Part shown: positions 11,969-25,243 of the stretch, piece by piece | Layout of the letters: every line of letters begins with the position of its first letter | How positions within the stretch are numbered: position 1 is the first letter of the stretch | From: Lycium barbarum | Lineage: Eukaryota > Streptophyta > Magnoliopsida > Solanales > Solanaceae | Assembly (NCBI RefSeq): GCF_019175385.1 | Contig: NC_083344.1 | Location: 11,374,725-11,438,724, forward strand | DNA length: 64,000 nt | Direction: 5' to 3' | Position numbers and translations under genes: made by a program | The notes under the pieces: model-generated | What the model was told of the DNA's origin: nothing | Seen by the model: the letters and a program-made list of their open reading frames with translations, nothing else | The model's database searches: none

Positions 11969-14900
11969 TTACATCCCGAATGTTCTATTATACAAATTGC
12001 CAGAATTGGGCATATAGAACTTTGACTCCTCATATCCGGTAAAGAACTTGTTAAAACCCAGATTTTCTGTTCGGAGGAGTTCCGCTACACCCAAACTGTT
12101 TCCACTCTGAACCCCATTCCAGCTGTCCCAGTGGCCATTTGACATGACAGAGTTCCTACTCTGGGGAACATTGAGCTGTGAAAATGGAGATTGATGGTTG
12201 GCCAGTGTTTGCTCCAGAGCCCTAGAAGAAATTCCATCATATGTGGGTTGATTGTTGGCCAGACTTTGCTCCATAACCCTGGAAGAAATTCCATAAGCAT
12301 CACCGAATGGAGAAAAATTGTTGCCCATATCAGCAAAACTTTGGTTCTGATGCGGAGTTAGAGATCTTTGCATCAGTAACTGAAGCCTTCCCTCATTTTC
12401 GAAAGTATTTAATTGTGGAGGAAAACTTGAAGACATGTCCAAGCTTGAGAGATCAAGGCCATTAGGAAGCCTCCCTTTACCAACTGCCAGAATAGCAGGA
12501 TCCATAAACTCAATGTCTCCATTACTCACATTTCCAACTTGCAAAGCCTGATGTTGATTATGCAAAGAGGAGGTATCATGCAAGTGACTTCCTGCACAAT
12601 ATAATGATTTGACATAAACCATTAAAATCTCCACACACTATGTCAACACAGTAGAAAAAAAAACTTTGTAATAACAGACCACGGAGAGAGTCAAAATTCT
12701 GTTCCATTCTTTCATAATGAGAAGTAAAACCCGGAGGTGGTGCTCTGTTTAGTGCTGAGAACCCTGGAGGTGCCGACATCTGAGGTCTGGACACTGTCAT
12801 GAAAATTCAGTGGAAAAAATTAACCAAGTCACTCAAACTTTTCATTTTTTTCTTCTTTTTTAACGAGTACATTTAAAAATGAAACTTGAAACAATGTACA
12901 ATATAAGATGCAGTTAAGGAAGAAGGAAGTACAAAGATGAGCCATGAACAGACCTGATAGCTTATTGGAAGAGAGATGAGAAAAACTGCTGCCAAAACCA
13001 ACTGTTTCCTCATTATTAGCTACGGAGAATCCATTACGAGTACCAATATTATCAAGTTGATAATTTCTGCTATTAGGAAAATCATGACCATGAGGATAAT
13101 GATTAAAACTTTGCTCAATGTAACTTAGAGACGGTTGAAAATCAGGATTGGTTGGTTCTTCTCTTGCAAAAGAGAACCTCGATTGGTTACTGGTTAATTT
13201 TCTTGAGCTTGACACTCTAAGAGACCCTTGTTGGTCATCAGTTTCTCCCAACAACTTGGCAAGGTTCTGAGGAGAAGTTAATGATTCATTCCAAGGATCA
13301 AAATCCAGAGACAAAATATTAGATATTATACTGCTCTCTCCAGTATCTACATTAGTACTACAGTTCTCGCTAGGAGCTTCACTTTGAAACCTTTCCATGT
13401 GCATCCTCTTACCCTCGTCAGGCAACGGAGAATAACTTCTATTGATAGCTTGCAAATCAGCCATACAGTTCGATACATTCTCCAGGTATTCATTAGTCAA
13501 TGATTCAACACAAAAAGGCTGTGATACTGAATCTGTTCTCCTGTCCAACTGCATATTGGCACTAACAGGTCCAACACCATTAGTCAGCTGAGGAGAATAC
13601 CCACTAGGCTGAGCTGGGGAGTGTAAAGAGAGTGAAAGATTTGGTGAATAGACTTTCTCAATAACTACTTCAGGATCCCTATGTCTCTGCTCATTAAAGG
13701 TTAGCAAATCATCCTCCATTTCAGGAGTAGAAACTTGCATTACTTCGCTCTGCGTATCCAATCTCACGTCAGACTTTTCTCTTGAGATACAAATCTCATC
13801 TGCAGAAGTCGCAGATACCCCGGTCAATTCAAACGGCATGGACTCCTTATATTGATCAATGTAGATGTGCTGTGATTTTTTTTGTCTACCAAAGCTCAAC
13901 GACGACATATCAGAACATACATTCTGGATCTTAACATCTGTGGCATCATTGGAATCTTTGGTAAAACCAGGTCCGTTAGACACTACAGAAATATCGAATG
14001 CATTTGTACTACTGGTTGCTATCATATGTTTATCTTTGTCCTTCAAAGACATGGACGGGGTACTATGTAGCTGACTGTTCATAGATGACGAAGAAGAAGG
14101 TACCGGAATAGTGGGGTTCTCAGAAGTATAGGTTCGAGGATCTGCTCCTGCATGCTGCTTAACAGGTTCTAAAGTCCCTATTTTCCCTTTCTCTTGAGTA
14201 GTTCCACTATCTTCAGTATGAACTACTACTTTTCCTGCATAGGCAGGCAGTAATGAAGCCTGACTTGTGCCTTCAACAGCTGTAGAAAATACCGTTGGAT
14301 TACATGTCTGGGGCTTCTTATTAAGAGGTCCATTAGAACATGGTACACTGGCAGGTCGATGTTGATTATGTGATGCACGTGTTCCCCTAGTCAACAAAGA
14401 TCAAACTTTAACAAATAGCACCATATACAATAATACAAATGATAATAAAAGAGTATCTGCTTAGTGCATACCATGAAGCTCCAGCAGGAAGAGCAGCAGA
14501 TCTACCAGAGCTACTATTTGGTGGGGAGCCTCTAGCACTGGGTGCTGAATTCTGCATGGCAGATGACAGTAAGCTTATATGAATGTAAACCACAATTATC
14601 CAATATGACCACAAAAAGATGGAACTGTTTGGGATCTAAGACCACAAAAGTCCCCCCCCCCCCCCCCCCCCCCCCGCCCCGCATTTCAACCCCAACATAC
14701 AATACTCTCTTTTCCTTTGATCCAAGGAAAGGGAAAAAGCAAACAAAGAGAATAGGAAAATGGTAAGCAAATGGAACGAGACAATCTTACAGTTGCAGCC
14801 TTTTTACTAATAGGCTTGTCTACAGAAGCAGAGCTGTTACTGCAGTACTCCTCTGCAGGCGGTGGTAACACACTCCCTGATCGCTGTTGCATACTATTAA

Positions 14901-17900
14901 TGGCACCAGCAATTTGTTGAACTCTACTCCTTCAAAATAATTATGCAAGTTAATTAGCTATCCAGGGAACATTTACATGCATAGGACAGAGACATGCAGA
15001 CTAATAATGCCCGGACTTCTGATACTGGCACAGCTGTATGTATACTAGAGACCTACTGAAACACAAATGTTTGGAATAGTTTGTTGCACAGACTAAAGTT
15101 GGATGTCTCCTGCAAAAGCCCTGGAAAATGAACTTAATAATTCGAAGTTCATTGACATTTGTTACGTACTACTTGGCAGCTATTGCATTATTCATAAATT
15201 GCAGTTAAATCCGCCAAAGGAATAATCAGCTGAATAATCCCAATACCTTGTGTAAGCTGATATGATTTCGTCTTTAGTAAAGCTATCCTCTTGCAACCCA
15301 ATCTCGTGCAGGTATAAACAATCATAGTTGGTACAGGGCTGAACCAAAAGACAACTAATCCTCGATTACATTATGATACTTAAGGATATAAGGATCAAAT
15401 GCAAATTCCTAGTCAATAGTTTATTCCAAATTAAAATTCAAACTCATACCACATTTCTCAACCAAGCATGACAGTATTTTGTGGTTCCAAAGCAAGCTCT
15501 GCAAACAACGAAATTAAAATGGTTAATGCAAAATCAGAACAAAGTTAGTTGTGTACGCGAACCAATCATCGCACTAACCTTAGAGGTCTACCATCCAAAA
15601 CAAACCCATGTACAGATTGAATACACAGAATTGCTTCCTCCTCCTTTGAATAGGTAATATATCTGTACACAACATTTCAACACTTGTTAACTGATTTTCT
15701 TTTGATTGAAAGCTAAATATGAATTGAGGATTTCAACCAGCAAACATAATTTATGATGAAAGCACAACAAGGAATCAGGGGCTTCATAGTTGGAGAAAGA
15801 GAAGGGGACGAGTTGGTGTGTCACATGGTCAATATTTAACAGAGAAAACTAAGTGAGATTTTGGTTGGATGTTCAGTGGATACACTACCCTTAACACATA
15901 TTCCTGCAGCTTGCATTTTTTAACAATAAGAATTTTCAGAGCCAGAAAGTTATAAAGAATCAACACAGGTAATGTGTCATGTCAAATTTGTCTTTGCAAA
16001 AGTTGGAATTCACCAAGGAAGCAAATTTTATTTTTTATTGTAGTTAACATTTAGTGATGGGGTGGAGGACCCCACATGCAAGGTGTATATCATAGTAGAG
16101 GTTATTTTTTAAGGAAAAATGATTATCTACAAAGAGCATATTTCAAGTGAAGACTGAGAAACAAGGAAGAGGCTCAAACAAGTGGCTGACATCAAACGAA
16201 ATGATTGTTCACAATGATCCTTTAGGCCTCATTTGTTTGCACTTAATGGAGGTTTGAATCTTAATCATTCAGATTTGGCTCATTAAGTGCATTTGTTTTT
16301 AAGGTCTGAATCTTAGTCATTCAGATTCAGCCCATTAAGTTCATTTGTTTTGTTTCCTTATGAAGCCTCTTAATAGGTCTGAATGAATCAGATCTATAAC
16401 AGAGTCTTAACACCATTCAGACTCATTTAAATAATACTCTTATTTCATAAAATCTTCCACGGCTTCTCTTCTCTGCCTCTAGCTATCCTTTCTCAACCAG
16501 ATACCAACTTTTAACCTCTTGAACTGGTAAGTTTTCATAATTTAGTCTAGTATTTCTGATATTCGTAACATCTTGGGTGCATTGATGTTTACCAAGAACT
16601 CTTGAAAGCGCAAAAATTAACTAATTAACCGTAATAGCAAAATCGTTTTCTTGAAGTTTTTTGGAGTCTCTTAAAAACTGTTTGAAATCTCATGTATATC
16701 TACCTAGTTCATGCTCTAATCTGCACCAGAAAAATTAAACATGAGTGAATCCATCTTCTCAATAAAATCCCTACCTCCACTTCTCAATCTTTGAAAGATC
16801 GCAGTGACTCTATAAGACAATAACAACAAATTAAAAAAAAAAAAAAATAAATAAAATTGAATACTACATAACCCTCTAATCAAATTTGGAACTTAATACA
16901 TAATACAAGCTTCAAGAAACAACAGAGAACGTTCAGAAATTGTGTCAAGTATCAAAAAGTTTACCCCTTTTATCTTATTTTAATAAATTTTCTTACTAGA
17001 AAACATCTTGTGGGATTCAGCCATAATAGCTCTCTATCACTTTCAATTGATAGAGAAAGATCTACCAATTTTTTTAATAATAAGCACAAATTCTTAAAAA
17101 ATTTAGTGTTACCTTGTTACACTAATTTATTATATTGATATATGGAGTAACTTTTATTTGCATTTTAGATAGTTCAAATTATTTATCAAATATAAATATT
17201 CAAAATATTTTTTTCTATCAAAAAATAAATTTATTTTGCTGAAATAAGATTTTTATAATATTTCATTGATATATTGGTTAATTCCATATGCACATTCAGA
17301 TATTGAAAACAAACAGTCTTAATCGTTCAGTATTCAGATCTAGAGACCACATCTTAATATTCAGATGTATATTCAGATTCAGACATCTAGATCCTAATGC
17401 ACATCTTAATATTCAGATGTGTATTCAGATTTAGACGTCTTAATCTTAATGTAAACAAATGAGGCCTTAGTGACCCTCCAAAGCAACAGGGGGAGGAAAA
17501 AAATAAAACATAGGAGATAAGATTAAAAAACACAGGGTACAGATGCTTTGGTTAATTTTTGGGAGGCCTTGTACTACATCTTATTTTTGCAACAATATAT
17601 AGGAACTTGTAAATTGAAATGTGTTATAGGACATAAAGGCGAACGCAATATCATATAAACTTGGACAGCTGTGAGAGGCATACAAAGTATTTCGACAATA
17701 ACACCTATTACAATAGTCGATCTTCAAGTAGCCAGGTAACTCATATCAGGAACAAAACTTACACACTACAAGTATCATTTGCAAATTGTTGAATAGCGCC
17801 AGCAGCTGTACGAGATATAGACACCTTCAGAACCTTCCCGTACTGAGAAAAATACTCTTTCCTCTGGAGAAGCTGCTTTTGAGCAATAAAACAAAAAAGT

Positions 17901-19497
17901 GAGGAGGAATAACAGGCAGATTCAATGGCAGTTAGTTAACTGTTCTATTTTCTTTTTTTCTTCTTGAGGGGTGTTGAAAATTTCACTACAAACGTACATA
18001 CATCTTCATCAGCTAGACTGAGAGGCAACCCCATAATGTAAACAAGATTTCTTTGAACGACTCGCACATTGCTAAGTTGCTTCCTAGAATCTGCTGTTTT
18101 ACTTTTTCCCTTGCGAGAGGACAACCTTTTATCAATGTTCATCTCAGCCACTGCCCTGTTTTCAACATCAAAGATTATGAGTAACTCAGAAAATACAGAT
18201 GTTCATGCTCCTTATAGAGTCTGTCTTAAGAATGAAAAATATGTTCATCTCATTACTTATCACATTTTGCTGCCATGCCAACAATCTTTTCCTTGTTATA
18301 AGGAGTGCGACATGCTGGACACCTCCCTTCCGTATTCTCCTTCTCAGCCATATCCATGATGTGATGCCAACACCAGACACATATCTGAAAAAACATGTAT
18401 CAAATGTTAAAACCTACATCTACCGATAAATTCACCATTAGACTAAAGATCACATGTGAAAGAAAATACAATAATTACGCCTTAATTCACCATTAGAGGT
18501 TGACTATCGGAAGCAAGTTGAAATCAGGCCATATGAATCCTCACGGATGACTGACCATGTCGCCCATTTAATCTCATGCTAGACTAATATAATACAACGA
18601 ATCTCATCCCAATATAATATAAATAAAATAAAAATTGGGACAAGTTCACAAGAAATTCTCTATATTTCCTACTAATTTCTAAATTTCTGATGGGAAAGAG
18701 ACTCGTAAAAAACATAAGATCTGAAGTAGACATACTAGAATGACTAAATATATTGCCAACTAATTGGTACCGCCTATATAGATTTTTTTTTTCTTCCATT
18801 TTGCCCCATTTTTTGTGAATTCAGTCACCCGAATCCACCCACACATTTTGAGATAACAAACTTGGTTTTAAATAAAGCAGATTAATGCATATTTGTAAGG
18901 GTGCATCATGAGAAGGCGTCCTACTATACCAACAAAGCTTACAGCAATGCAACTGCGTTATATATAATAGTTAAGGTTTGAGTTTAAGAGAAGGCTCAAC
19001 AGAAACAACATGGTTTTGAACTGGACATGCAGTAGACATTCCAGAAATCAAAAACCCAACCCTCAAAAGCTTTAAAGCAATTGCTATATTCACTTGAGGA
19101 GTTATCTCCTACCGATGACGTACCCTAAAGAACACATTCCAAAGGAGCACCAAAGGATGTGGCTTAGTAGTGGGTGGAAACCTTGGAGACCAAAGTTCAA
19201 CCCAACAAAGAAAAAAGGCTAGGTGATTTCTTTCTCATCTGCCTAAGCCTGGGTAGGCAAAATTACCCGATATCTGTGTTGGTGGGAAGTAGGTGGAATA
19301 GTCGAGCTGCGTGAAAGTTCGCCCAAACACCACCATCATCAAAACAATGATAGATCCAATAAGAACTTTCTAAAAAATATAAAGGAAAAACAGCATCTGC
19401 AAACCTCGTATCCGCACTTGCAAGGCTTCAACTGCTGATCTGTCAAATCCATCTCCTCAGCACAAAGAGGACATGTCTTATCTCCCTGGTCACTCAT
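11969..19497 (-). CDS. NOT4: CNOT4/NOT4-type E3 ubiquitin ligase (RING + RRM), 12 coding exons
   Basis: Exons in transcription order, read from splice sites and frame: 19405-19497, 18257-18384, 18002-18155, 17763-17872, 15579-15662, 15450-15498, 15247-15338, 14791-14929, 14472-14551, 12954-14386, 12680-12793, 11969-12591. They sum to 3099 bp, about 1032 residues. Residues 9-60 form the C4C4 RING of NOT4 (CPLCAEEMD, CKCGYE, ICVWCWHHI, GRCPACR). An RRM follows (VYIMGLPLSLADED, YFSQYGKV, YITYSKEEEA), then a CCCH-like segment (CFGTTKYCHAW...CTNYDCLYLH). The long exon at 12954-14386 is Ser/Asn-rich and low in known motifs. Family knowledge: NOT4 is an E3 ligase tied to the CCR4-NOT complex and translation/mRNA quality control. 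The start ATG at 19497 opens directly into the RING. Introns hold a PIF-like MITE and a poly-C tract. Function is by homology. Confidence 0.92.
14652..14675 (+). repeat. Poly-C run of 24 in a NOT4 intron
   Basis: An uninterrupted C run lies in the intron between coding exons 14791-14929 and 14472-14551, followed by gcccc. On the transcribed minus strand it is a G run. The length may be unreliable because such homopolymers are error-prone. Confidence 0.85.
16225..17466. mobile_element. PIF/Harbinger-type non-autonomous element in a NOT4 intron
   Basis: Terminal inverted repeats ggcctcatttgtttgcactt and the matching ggcctcatttgtttacatt on the other strand are flanked by TTA on both sides (16222-16224 and 17467-17469), the PIF/Harbinger target duplication. 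Subterminal gattcag/cttaat motifs recur at both ends. It is about 1.24 kb, AT-rich, lacks a transposase, and lies inside the 2.1-kb intron between 17763 and 15662. Confidence 0.75.
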
Positions 19498-19904
19498 TGT
19501 TGCCTTCAACAGAATGAAAAATGCCATAATTAACAGAAATATATTCCAGCTGCACAATCAATTCACTAGTACGACACTTTTGTTTACAAGAAACTTATAA
19601 CTAACTTCCAAGCCAAAAAAAAAAAAAATTATTCATCACACAACAATCCATACTGTATAGAGAGTTGCAACTTCCAATTGAGGATTTTTTCAGGAGACCT
19701 CCTACATCAATTACGGATGAACAGAATCTCAAAGCAAAAGAATGGTCAAAATGAAAACCAAACAATGACATAGAGATTTTTTTCTTGAGAAATAACGACA
19801 TATATATTTAAAGCTAACCGTCCCAAGTTGTTCGACACACTATTACTATTTGGTGTAACATTTTTTTTTTTATTAGACTAGTACTTTTTCAAACATTCTA
19901 CGGT

Positions 19905-20530
19905 TTTTTAACAACATAACCAGTATAATCCCACAAAACGGGTCTGGGGAGGATAGATTGTATGCAAACCTTACCCCTACCTCGTGGAGATAAAGAGGTT
20001 GTTTCCGAAAGACCCTCGGCTCAAGTGTCGCAAATCAAAGTAGCTATGGGAATGGAAATACGACAGTGAAGAAAACATGGCAACTAACAAGAAAAGCAGT
20101 ACAGAGCACTCAGATAAAAAGAGAAGTAACAAACGCGAAATAATGCGTAACCGAAACACAGTAAACAACAGATATCAAAAGCAAGAAACTACATGAACAA
20201 GGCACACGATGCATCAGACTACCACCAAGCCTAATCCCGTCGAAAAACGAGACAACCCTCAACTGCCTACTAACCTTCTACGCTAATCAGCGATATCCAT
20301 ACCCTCCTATCTAAGGCCGTGTCCTCAGTAGGCTGAAGCTGTGTCATGTCCTGTCTACGGTCATGTCCTCAGTAAGCTGGAGATGTGTAATGTCCTGTCT
20401 AAGGTCATGTCCTCAGTAAGCTGAAGCTATGTAATGTCATGTCTAATCACCTCTCCCCAATACTTCTTCAACCTACATCTACCTCTCCTCATATCCACAT
20501 ATCCAACCTCTCACACCTCCTCAATGGAGC
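19905..20530 (-). mobile_element. 3' end fragment of an RTE-type LINE in the NOT4 5' UTR intron
   Basis: On the minus strand the stretch 20440-20520 translates to a C-terminal reverse-transcriptase-type peptide (RCRLKKYWGEVIRHD, then LQLTEDMTLDR), which I recognise from plant RTE LINEs. Downstream is the conserved 3' segment with gaccctcggctcaa and gtaaggtttgcatac, ending with ggattatactgg near 19925. A 44-bp part of the coding end occurs three times in tandem (about 20312-20443). The fragment is 5'-truncated, as usual for LINEs. Confidence 0.65.
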
Positions 20531-21092
20531 GTCTCCTCTCAAACATTCCTTTGTTTTTTTTTACTATAAAAATTTGTGATTGAGTAACATTTTTCAAATA
20601 TGCATATTTTATTTCAAAATAGTTAAGAAATCAACGTCAAATTCACACCAAATCTAGATCAGTTACCGAACCAATCCAATGCTCAATCCCTTTTTATGAT
20701 TCATCAAATATATCAATCCAATATAACAGCGCTCACTCAATAGACACAGAACTAGTCCAAGAATAAGAATTTTCACTAATCTACTAAATAATCATATTAA
20801 AAAAACTTATCTGAAATCTCCTAAATAATTAAATTAAAAAAAATATAAAAGAAAAGTTGACCGATTAGACTCAAATCAAAGCCTCATCGAGCAAAATTGA
20901 AATAAATAACGCACCCAAACAGTTCAAAAAATCCAATGCAACAGCGCACAGTCAATACACAACGAACTAGTCAAAAATAAGAATTATCCAAAATCTCCTC
21001 CCCCCCCCCCCAAAAAAAAGTCAAATAAAGAAAAAGACAAAACAAAGAACTTCACCAATTAAACTCAAATCAAAGCCTCATCAAGCAAAATT

Positions 21093-21123
<31 letters not shown>

Positions 21124-21236
21124 GATCATCCAAACAGTTGAAAATTCATTGAGAAGAACAAACAGTGTTATATCTTAAGATAAATCAATTGAAAATAAGG
21201 ATCTGAGAAGTTTAGGGTTTTAAGATTTGTACTTAC

Positions 21237-21335
21237 AGCGATCGACAAGGGGAAAATCGCAAAGGATTGCAGAGAGAGAGAGAACCACACACGCCTGTCA
21301 AGAGAGAGAGAGAGTGCGAGAGAAGTCGGCTTTTC
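21237..21335 (-). other. NOT4: Probable non-coding first exon (5' UTR) of the NOT4 gene
   Basis: A good donor (cgct|gtaagt on the minus strand) ends this block at 21237, and an acceptor precedes the ATG exon at 19503. The block contains two CT-rich microsatellite runs, common in plant 5' UTRs. The transcription start is only estimated. A TATA-less start is possible, since I see no convincing TATA motif just upstream. Confidence 0.55.
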
Positions 21336-21339
21336 TATG

Positions 21340-22340
21340 ATTGATTGGGTGCTTTCTTTATGCTCTACGCCAGTGCTGTTTACGGGTCGGGTCGGGTACT
21401 AACTTAAATTGCGGGTTCGGATTTGTTAGATCTGAATTGCTGATGCTCTCCAGTACCACACGTCGTTGCTGTTCGTTTTATATGGAACTTTCTGAAATTT
21501 TACCAGAAAAGTTTTTTTCTCTTTTTAAAAGGGTTTATGCTTAAAAGTTTTTTGGCAAAAGCTATTTTATGTTAATATTTACTTTTTTGTAATTTATGAT
21601 TTATATTAATGGTAGAATATTTAGTTTCTTTTTTAGTTTAGAAATATTCTAGAATGTTTATTTTCCTTCTAAATCTAGAATATACATTAATTACAAAATG
21701 TTTATTTCTTTTTAATTTATCATCTATAAGGAAAATAGCATATTTCGTCTTATTTTATTCCCTCTAGTTCTTTAAATAGTGATGTTGTCTTTGTTTTTAA
21801 TGAAAGAAAGAATAGAATGAATGCAAGGAGTTTTTTGTTCATTCTCTTTTCCATTTTCTCTCTCTTGTTTCTTCAAATCCATAATAGTGACCTAATTAAG
21901 TAAATCAAATATATTTCTGAATAAAAAATTGTATTACTTAGAAAATACTCACAAATTTTTTAGGATAAAGACAAAAGGCTAGATTTCACTCTTTCAAGAT
22001 CGAGTTTCGAGTTTCGTACCCAGGTAAGCGCAAGGCACTAGTCTTCTGTCTTTGGTCCTATGGTGGGGAGAGAGAGCGGAGCCTTTTTCAATACCATATT
22101 TAGTCACGCAGAAACCTTCTTTCATGTTATAGCGTGCTTTTTAGTGCATTCATTGCTTGGAGGGATTGCTTGTGATAAGCAAAGAAGGAAGACAAATTTT
22201 TTTTAAAAAAGTTACGGCTATCCAAGCAAGTTTGATCTTTGCACAAACATTTTTAGAGAAAAACTCAATAACCTTTTCTTTTAAAGTTGTCTACACTGTT
22301 TAATTAGGACAACACAAGTCAATATTATATATTACCATCA
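21340..22340. other. Intergenic AT-rich spacer
   Basis: No gene supported. The stretch 21600-21780 has the repeated theme of attaattacaaaatgtttatttc and tataaggaaaata phrases that also appears at 60400-60870, suggesting an old repeat family. Confidence 0.4.
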
Positions 22341-22518
22341 AAGAATGTGGTGCAGTGGATGGAGATGTTTCTTTCGTAATCAGAGGGCTCGAACCAGGAA
22401 ATATTCTTGGTAGGGAGCGTTTCCCCCCTAATGGGGCCCTACATAACGCGAATCCGGATGTAGTGGAACTCCAATGCGAATACCGAACACCGGTGGGAAA
22501 CTGAAAAAATAAAAATAT
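22341..22518 (+). mobile_element. tRNA-derived SINE
   Basis: The A-box-like start (tggtgcagtggatgg) and B-box-like ggctcgaacca are spaced about 45 bp apart, followed by a body with acgcgaatccggatg and taccgaacaccggtggg and an A-rich tail (gaaaaaataaaaa). Imperfect copies of atattac(c)at flank it and may be the target duplication. The layout is that of Solanaceae SINEs of the SolS/TS type, recalled from family knowledge. Confidence 0.75.
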
Positions 22519-23502
22519 TACATACACTCTTATCCCACACAACTGATTTGGTAGAACTTTACGAAATCCCTTCACGTCTGGCTTATCATATGAGAATTTG
22601 CCTAACACTGCATACTATAAGTTTTGTTGCATGATCAATCTCTTCACTTTTGATGATCTTCAAGTAACATGAGATTCTCAATTAACGTAAACTACTAGAT
22701 TCACATGAATAGTCCGTAAAGAAACTCCATTCATGTGTTGCTTTAATAATCCTACATACATAGATGTTGAAGGGGCTACTGGGTTTGGTTAAGAGGGCTG
22801 AACTACCTCTGTATTGTTCGCCGGCCAATGTCCATGAGAAGCTTGTGAAACCTTTCTCCTTTGTCGTCCAAGTTGTCGTCGTTGTCACCAGAGCTAAGAA
22901 CGTTATTTATGTCATATTTAAAGAACTTGTTTTTCTAGAGAAAATGTTTTTAAAAAAAAAATTGACCAACCAAACATGAAAAACTAGAAATCATTTTTCT
23001 TTAATATATTTTCCTCCAGACCAGACACTCCTTTAATGTCTTAACCAAGCAGCTCAGAGAAAGTAAGATTTAGTGTTGTTGAGCATTGAATGAAGACAAT
23101 GTCATTCTAGGCAACATAGTGTAAATTTTTGTCAAGGAAATAATTATGATTAGATACCTTTTCTCCTTGTCAATGTCTAATTTATGGGCAAGTTGAATTA
23201 ATGATTTTGATCCAGGGCTTCTTTCTTTTAGAGAAGAGATCTCACCGGATTTTTGGGGACAAGTTGGAGTGTAGAACTCCATCGGTCATTTCTTTCCTTC
23301 AAGTACCAAGTTTAGCAAAATAATATCAAGGCATCAAAATGAAAATTTATCAAAAACGATGAAACTACAAAAAGGAAAGACCAAATACATAACATAAGTG
23401 ACCTCTTAAAGTTGACGCTAGTATTTATTTTGACACCTCAACTAAGGCTCATATCTATTAGACACTCAACATATTTTCAAGTGTGTCAATTAAAAACACA
23501 AT
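22519..23502. other. Intergenic spacer
   Basis: No gene supported. The final part (about 23395-23507) together with 51010-51170 forms one older repeat-like sequence that was split by the copia insertion. Confidence 0.4.
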
Positions 23503-23507
23503 GCTGA

Positions 23508-23732
23508 TGTTAGAAACAGAGAATGAGAAACAAGAGCGAGTTTGGAGAATGAATGTTTCTATTCATTACATACATATAAGAGATTACATCCCTATTATAC
23601 ACAAGAAAGTAAGAAGCAAAAGGAAATAAAATACCTACAATTAATGTAGATCCTCTAGAACATTCTACAATTAAGGTCTAATTATATTCTACCATATTTA
23701 AATATCTCTACAATATTTACCATATTTTAACG
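23508..23732 (-). repeat. Copia 3' LTR
   Basis: 225 bp, matching 50785-51009. The inner end reads CG instead of TG on the minus strand (base 23732 mutated). The polypurine tract, ccccct-complement, sits directly beside it. Confidence 0.9.
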
Positions 23733-23745
23733 TCCCCCCTCAAAC

Positions 23746-25243
23746 TTAAGATGTTTTAGAAGAAACCAAATTGAGTTTGGTCACCAGAACTGGGAAACGT
23801 CTAGAAAGATGAGGCATGGTGAAAATGTCAGCTGGTTGATCGAAAGATCCAGTAGAAGCCAATCGAATGACACCAAGATTAATGTGTTGACGAGTAAAAT
23901 GACAATCAATCTCAATATGCTTTATACGCTAATGAAATACATCATTATGAGCAATCTGAATGGCACTGCGATTATCACAATAAAGAATAGTGACAGAAGA
24001 TTGAGGAATATTCATGTCGGCCAATAACCAACAAAGTCATAATATCTCAGTAGTGGTGTCAACAAGTGCTCGATATTTTGATTCAGTGCTTGATCGGGAT
24101 GCTAGAGTTTGTTTCTTACTTCTCCGTGATATAAGAGAATCTCCTAGAAAAATACAATAACCAGTAGTAGAACGTCTATCAGTGGGATCACGCCCCTAAT
24201 TAGCATCAACATATGCTTGTAATTCAAGAGAAGAATTAGCTGAAAAATGAAGTCCATAGAAAAAAATGCCTTTGATGTAACGAAGAATCCGAATAACAGC
24301 AGCATAATGAGTAGAACGAGGTGCGGCCATAAATTGACTAACTATGTGAACAACATAGGCAATATCTGGACGAGTAACAGTCAAATAGATAAGACTACCA
24401 ACAAGTGTCCGATAAAGAGTAGCATTAGACAATAAAGTACCATCAGTAGGAGAAACCGCACATTAGGCTCAAGAGTTGTGCTCTCTGTTTTATTATCGCT
24501 AATACCAGCTTTTGATAACAAATTAGAAGCATACTTAACTTGAGATAGAGAAATCTCATCATCAAAAGTGAGACCTTCGAGGCCCAAGAAATAATTGAGA
24601 GAACCCAAATCCTTTATCTCAAAATTGGTACTTAAAATTTTTTAACCTCTGAAATGCCAGCCATATCATCACTAGCGATAATCATATCATCCACATAAAG
24701 AAGCAAAAGAACAATACTTTGTGTTGTCTTGCGTACAAAAAGAGCAGTATCATGCGGGCTAGAAAAGAATTCGATTTTGCTCAATGTAGAACTAAACTTG
24801 GCATACTAGGCTCGTAGATCTTGTTTCAAACCATACAATACATAGCGAAGACGACATACTTTATTGAGAGGACAGTTGTATCTCGGCAGTGGTTTCATAT
24901 AAACCTCCTCTTCTAAATCTCCATTAAGAAAAGCAATTTTGACATCCATTTAAGAAAGTCCCCATTGTTTAGTTGTTGCAATAGCAAGAAGGGTCTTAAC
25001 AGAGGTAACATGAGCTACCAGAGCAAAGGTCTCCTCATAATCAATTCCATACTCTTCAGAGAATCCTCTAGCTACCAATCGAGCTTTGTATCTTTCAACA
25101 GAGCCATCAGATCGTGTCTTAATCTTGTAGATCCACTTGCAATCAACAAAAATCTTATCAGAAGGAGGGTCAACTAAGTCCCAAGTATGAGTCTTTTCAA
25201 AGGCGTGCAATTCTTCTTTCATAGCTTACTGCCAATAAGGATC
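23746..25243 (-). pseudogene. Copia pol, 3' part: reverse transcriptase and RNase H (broken)
   Basis: Minus-strand remnants in order: the RT start (THTWDLVDPP, WIYKIKTRSDGSVERYKARL) at about 24950-25222, a [18 protein letters not shown] block, the catalytic YVDDMI near 24690, then VGSLIYLTVTRPDIAY and the RNase H end with CDNRSAIQIAHN, terminating at 23746. At least three stop codons and a frame change near 24600 interrupt it. The 5' continuation lies at 47803-48342, on the other side of the nested insertions, and the two halves rejoin in frame at the AGTAG target site. Confidence 0.88.

Noticed and set aside
12829..14397. 522-codon frame as a separate intronless gene
   Set aside because: It is one large internal exon of NOT4 read into the neighbouring introns; both ends have matching splice sites and frame.
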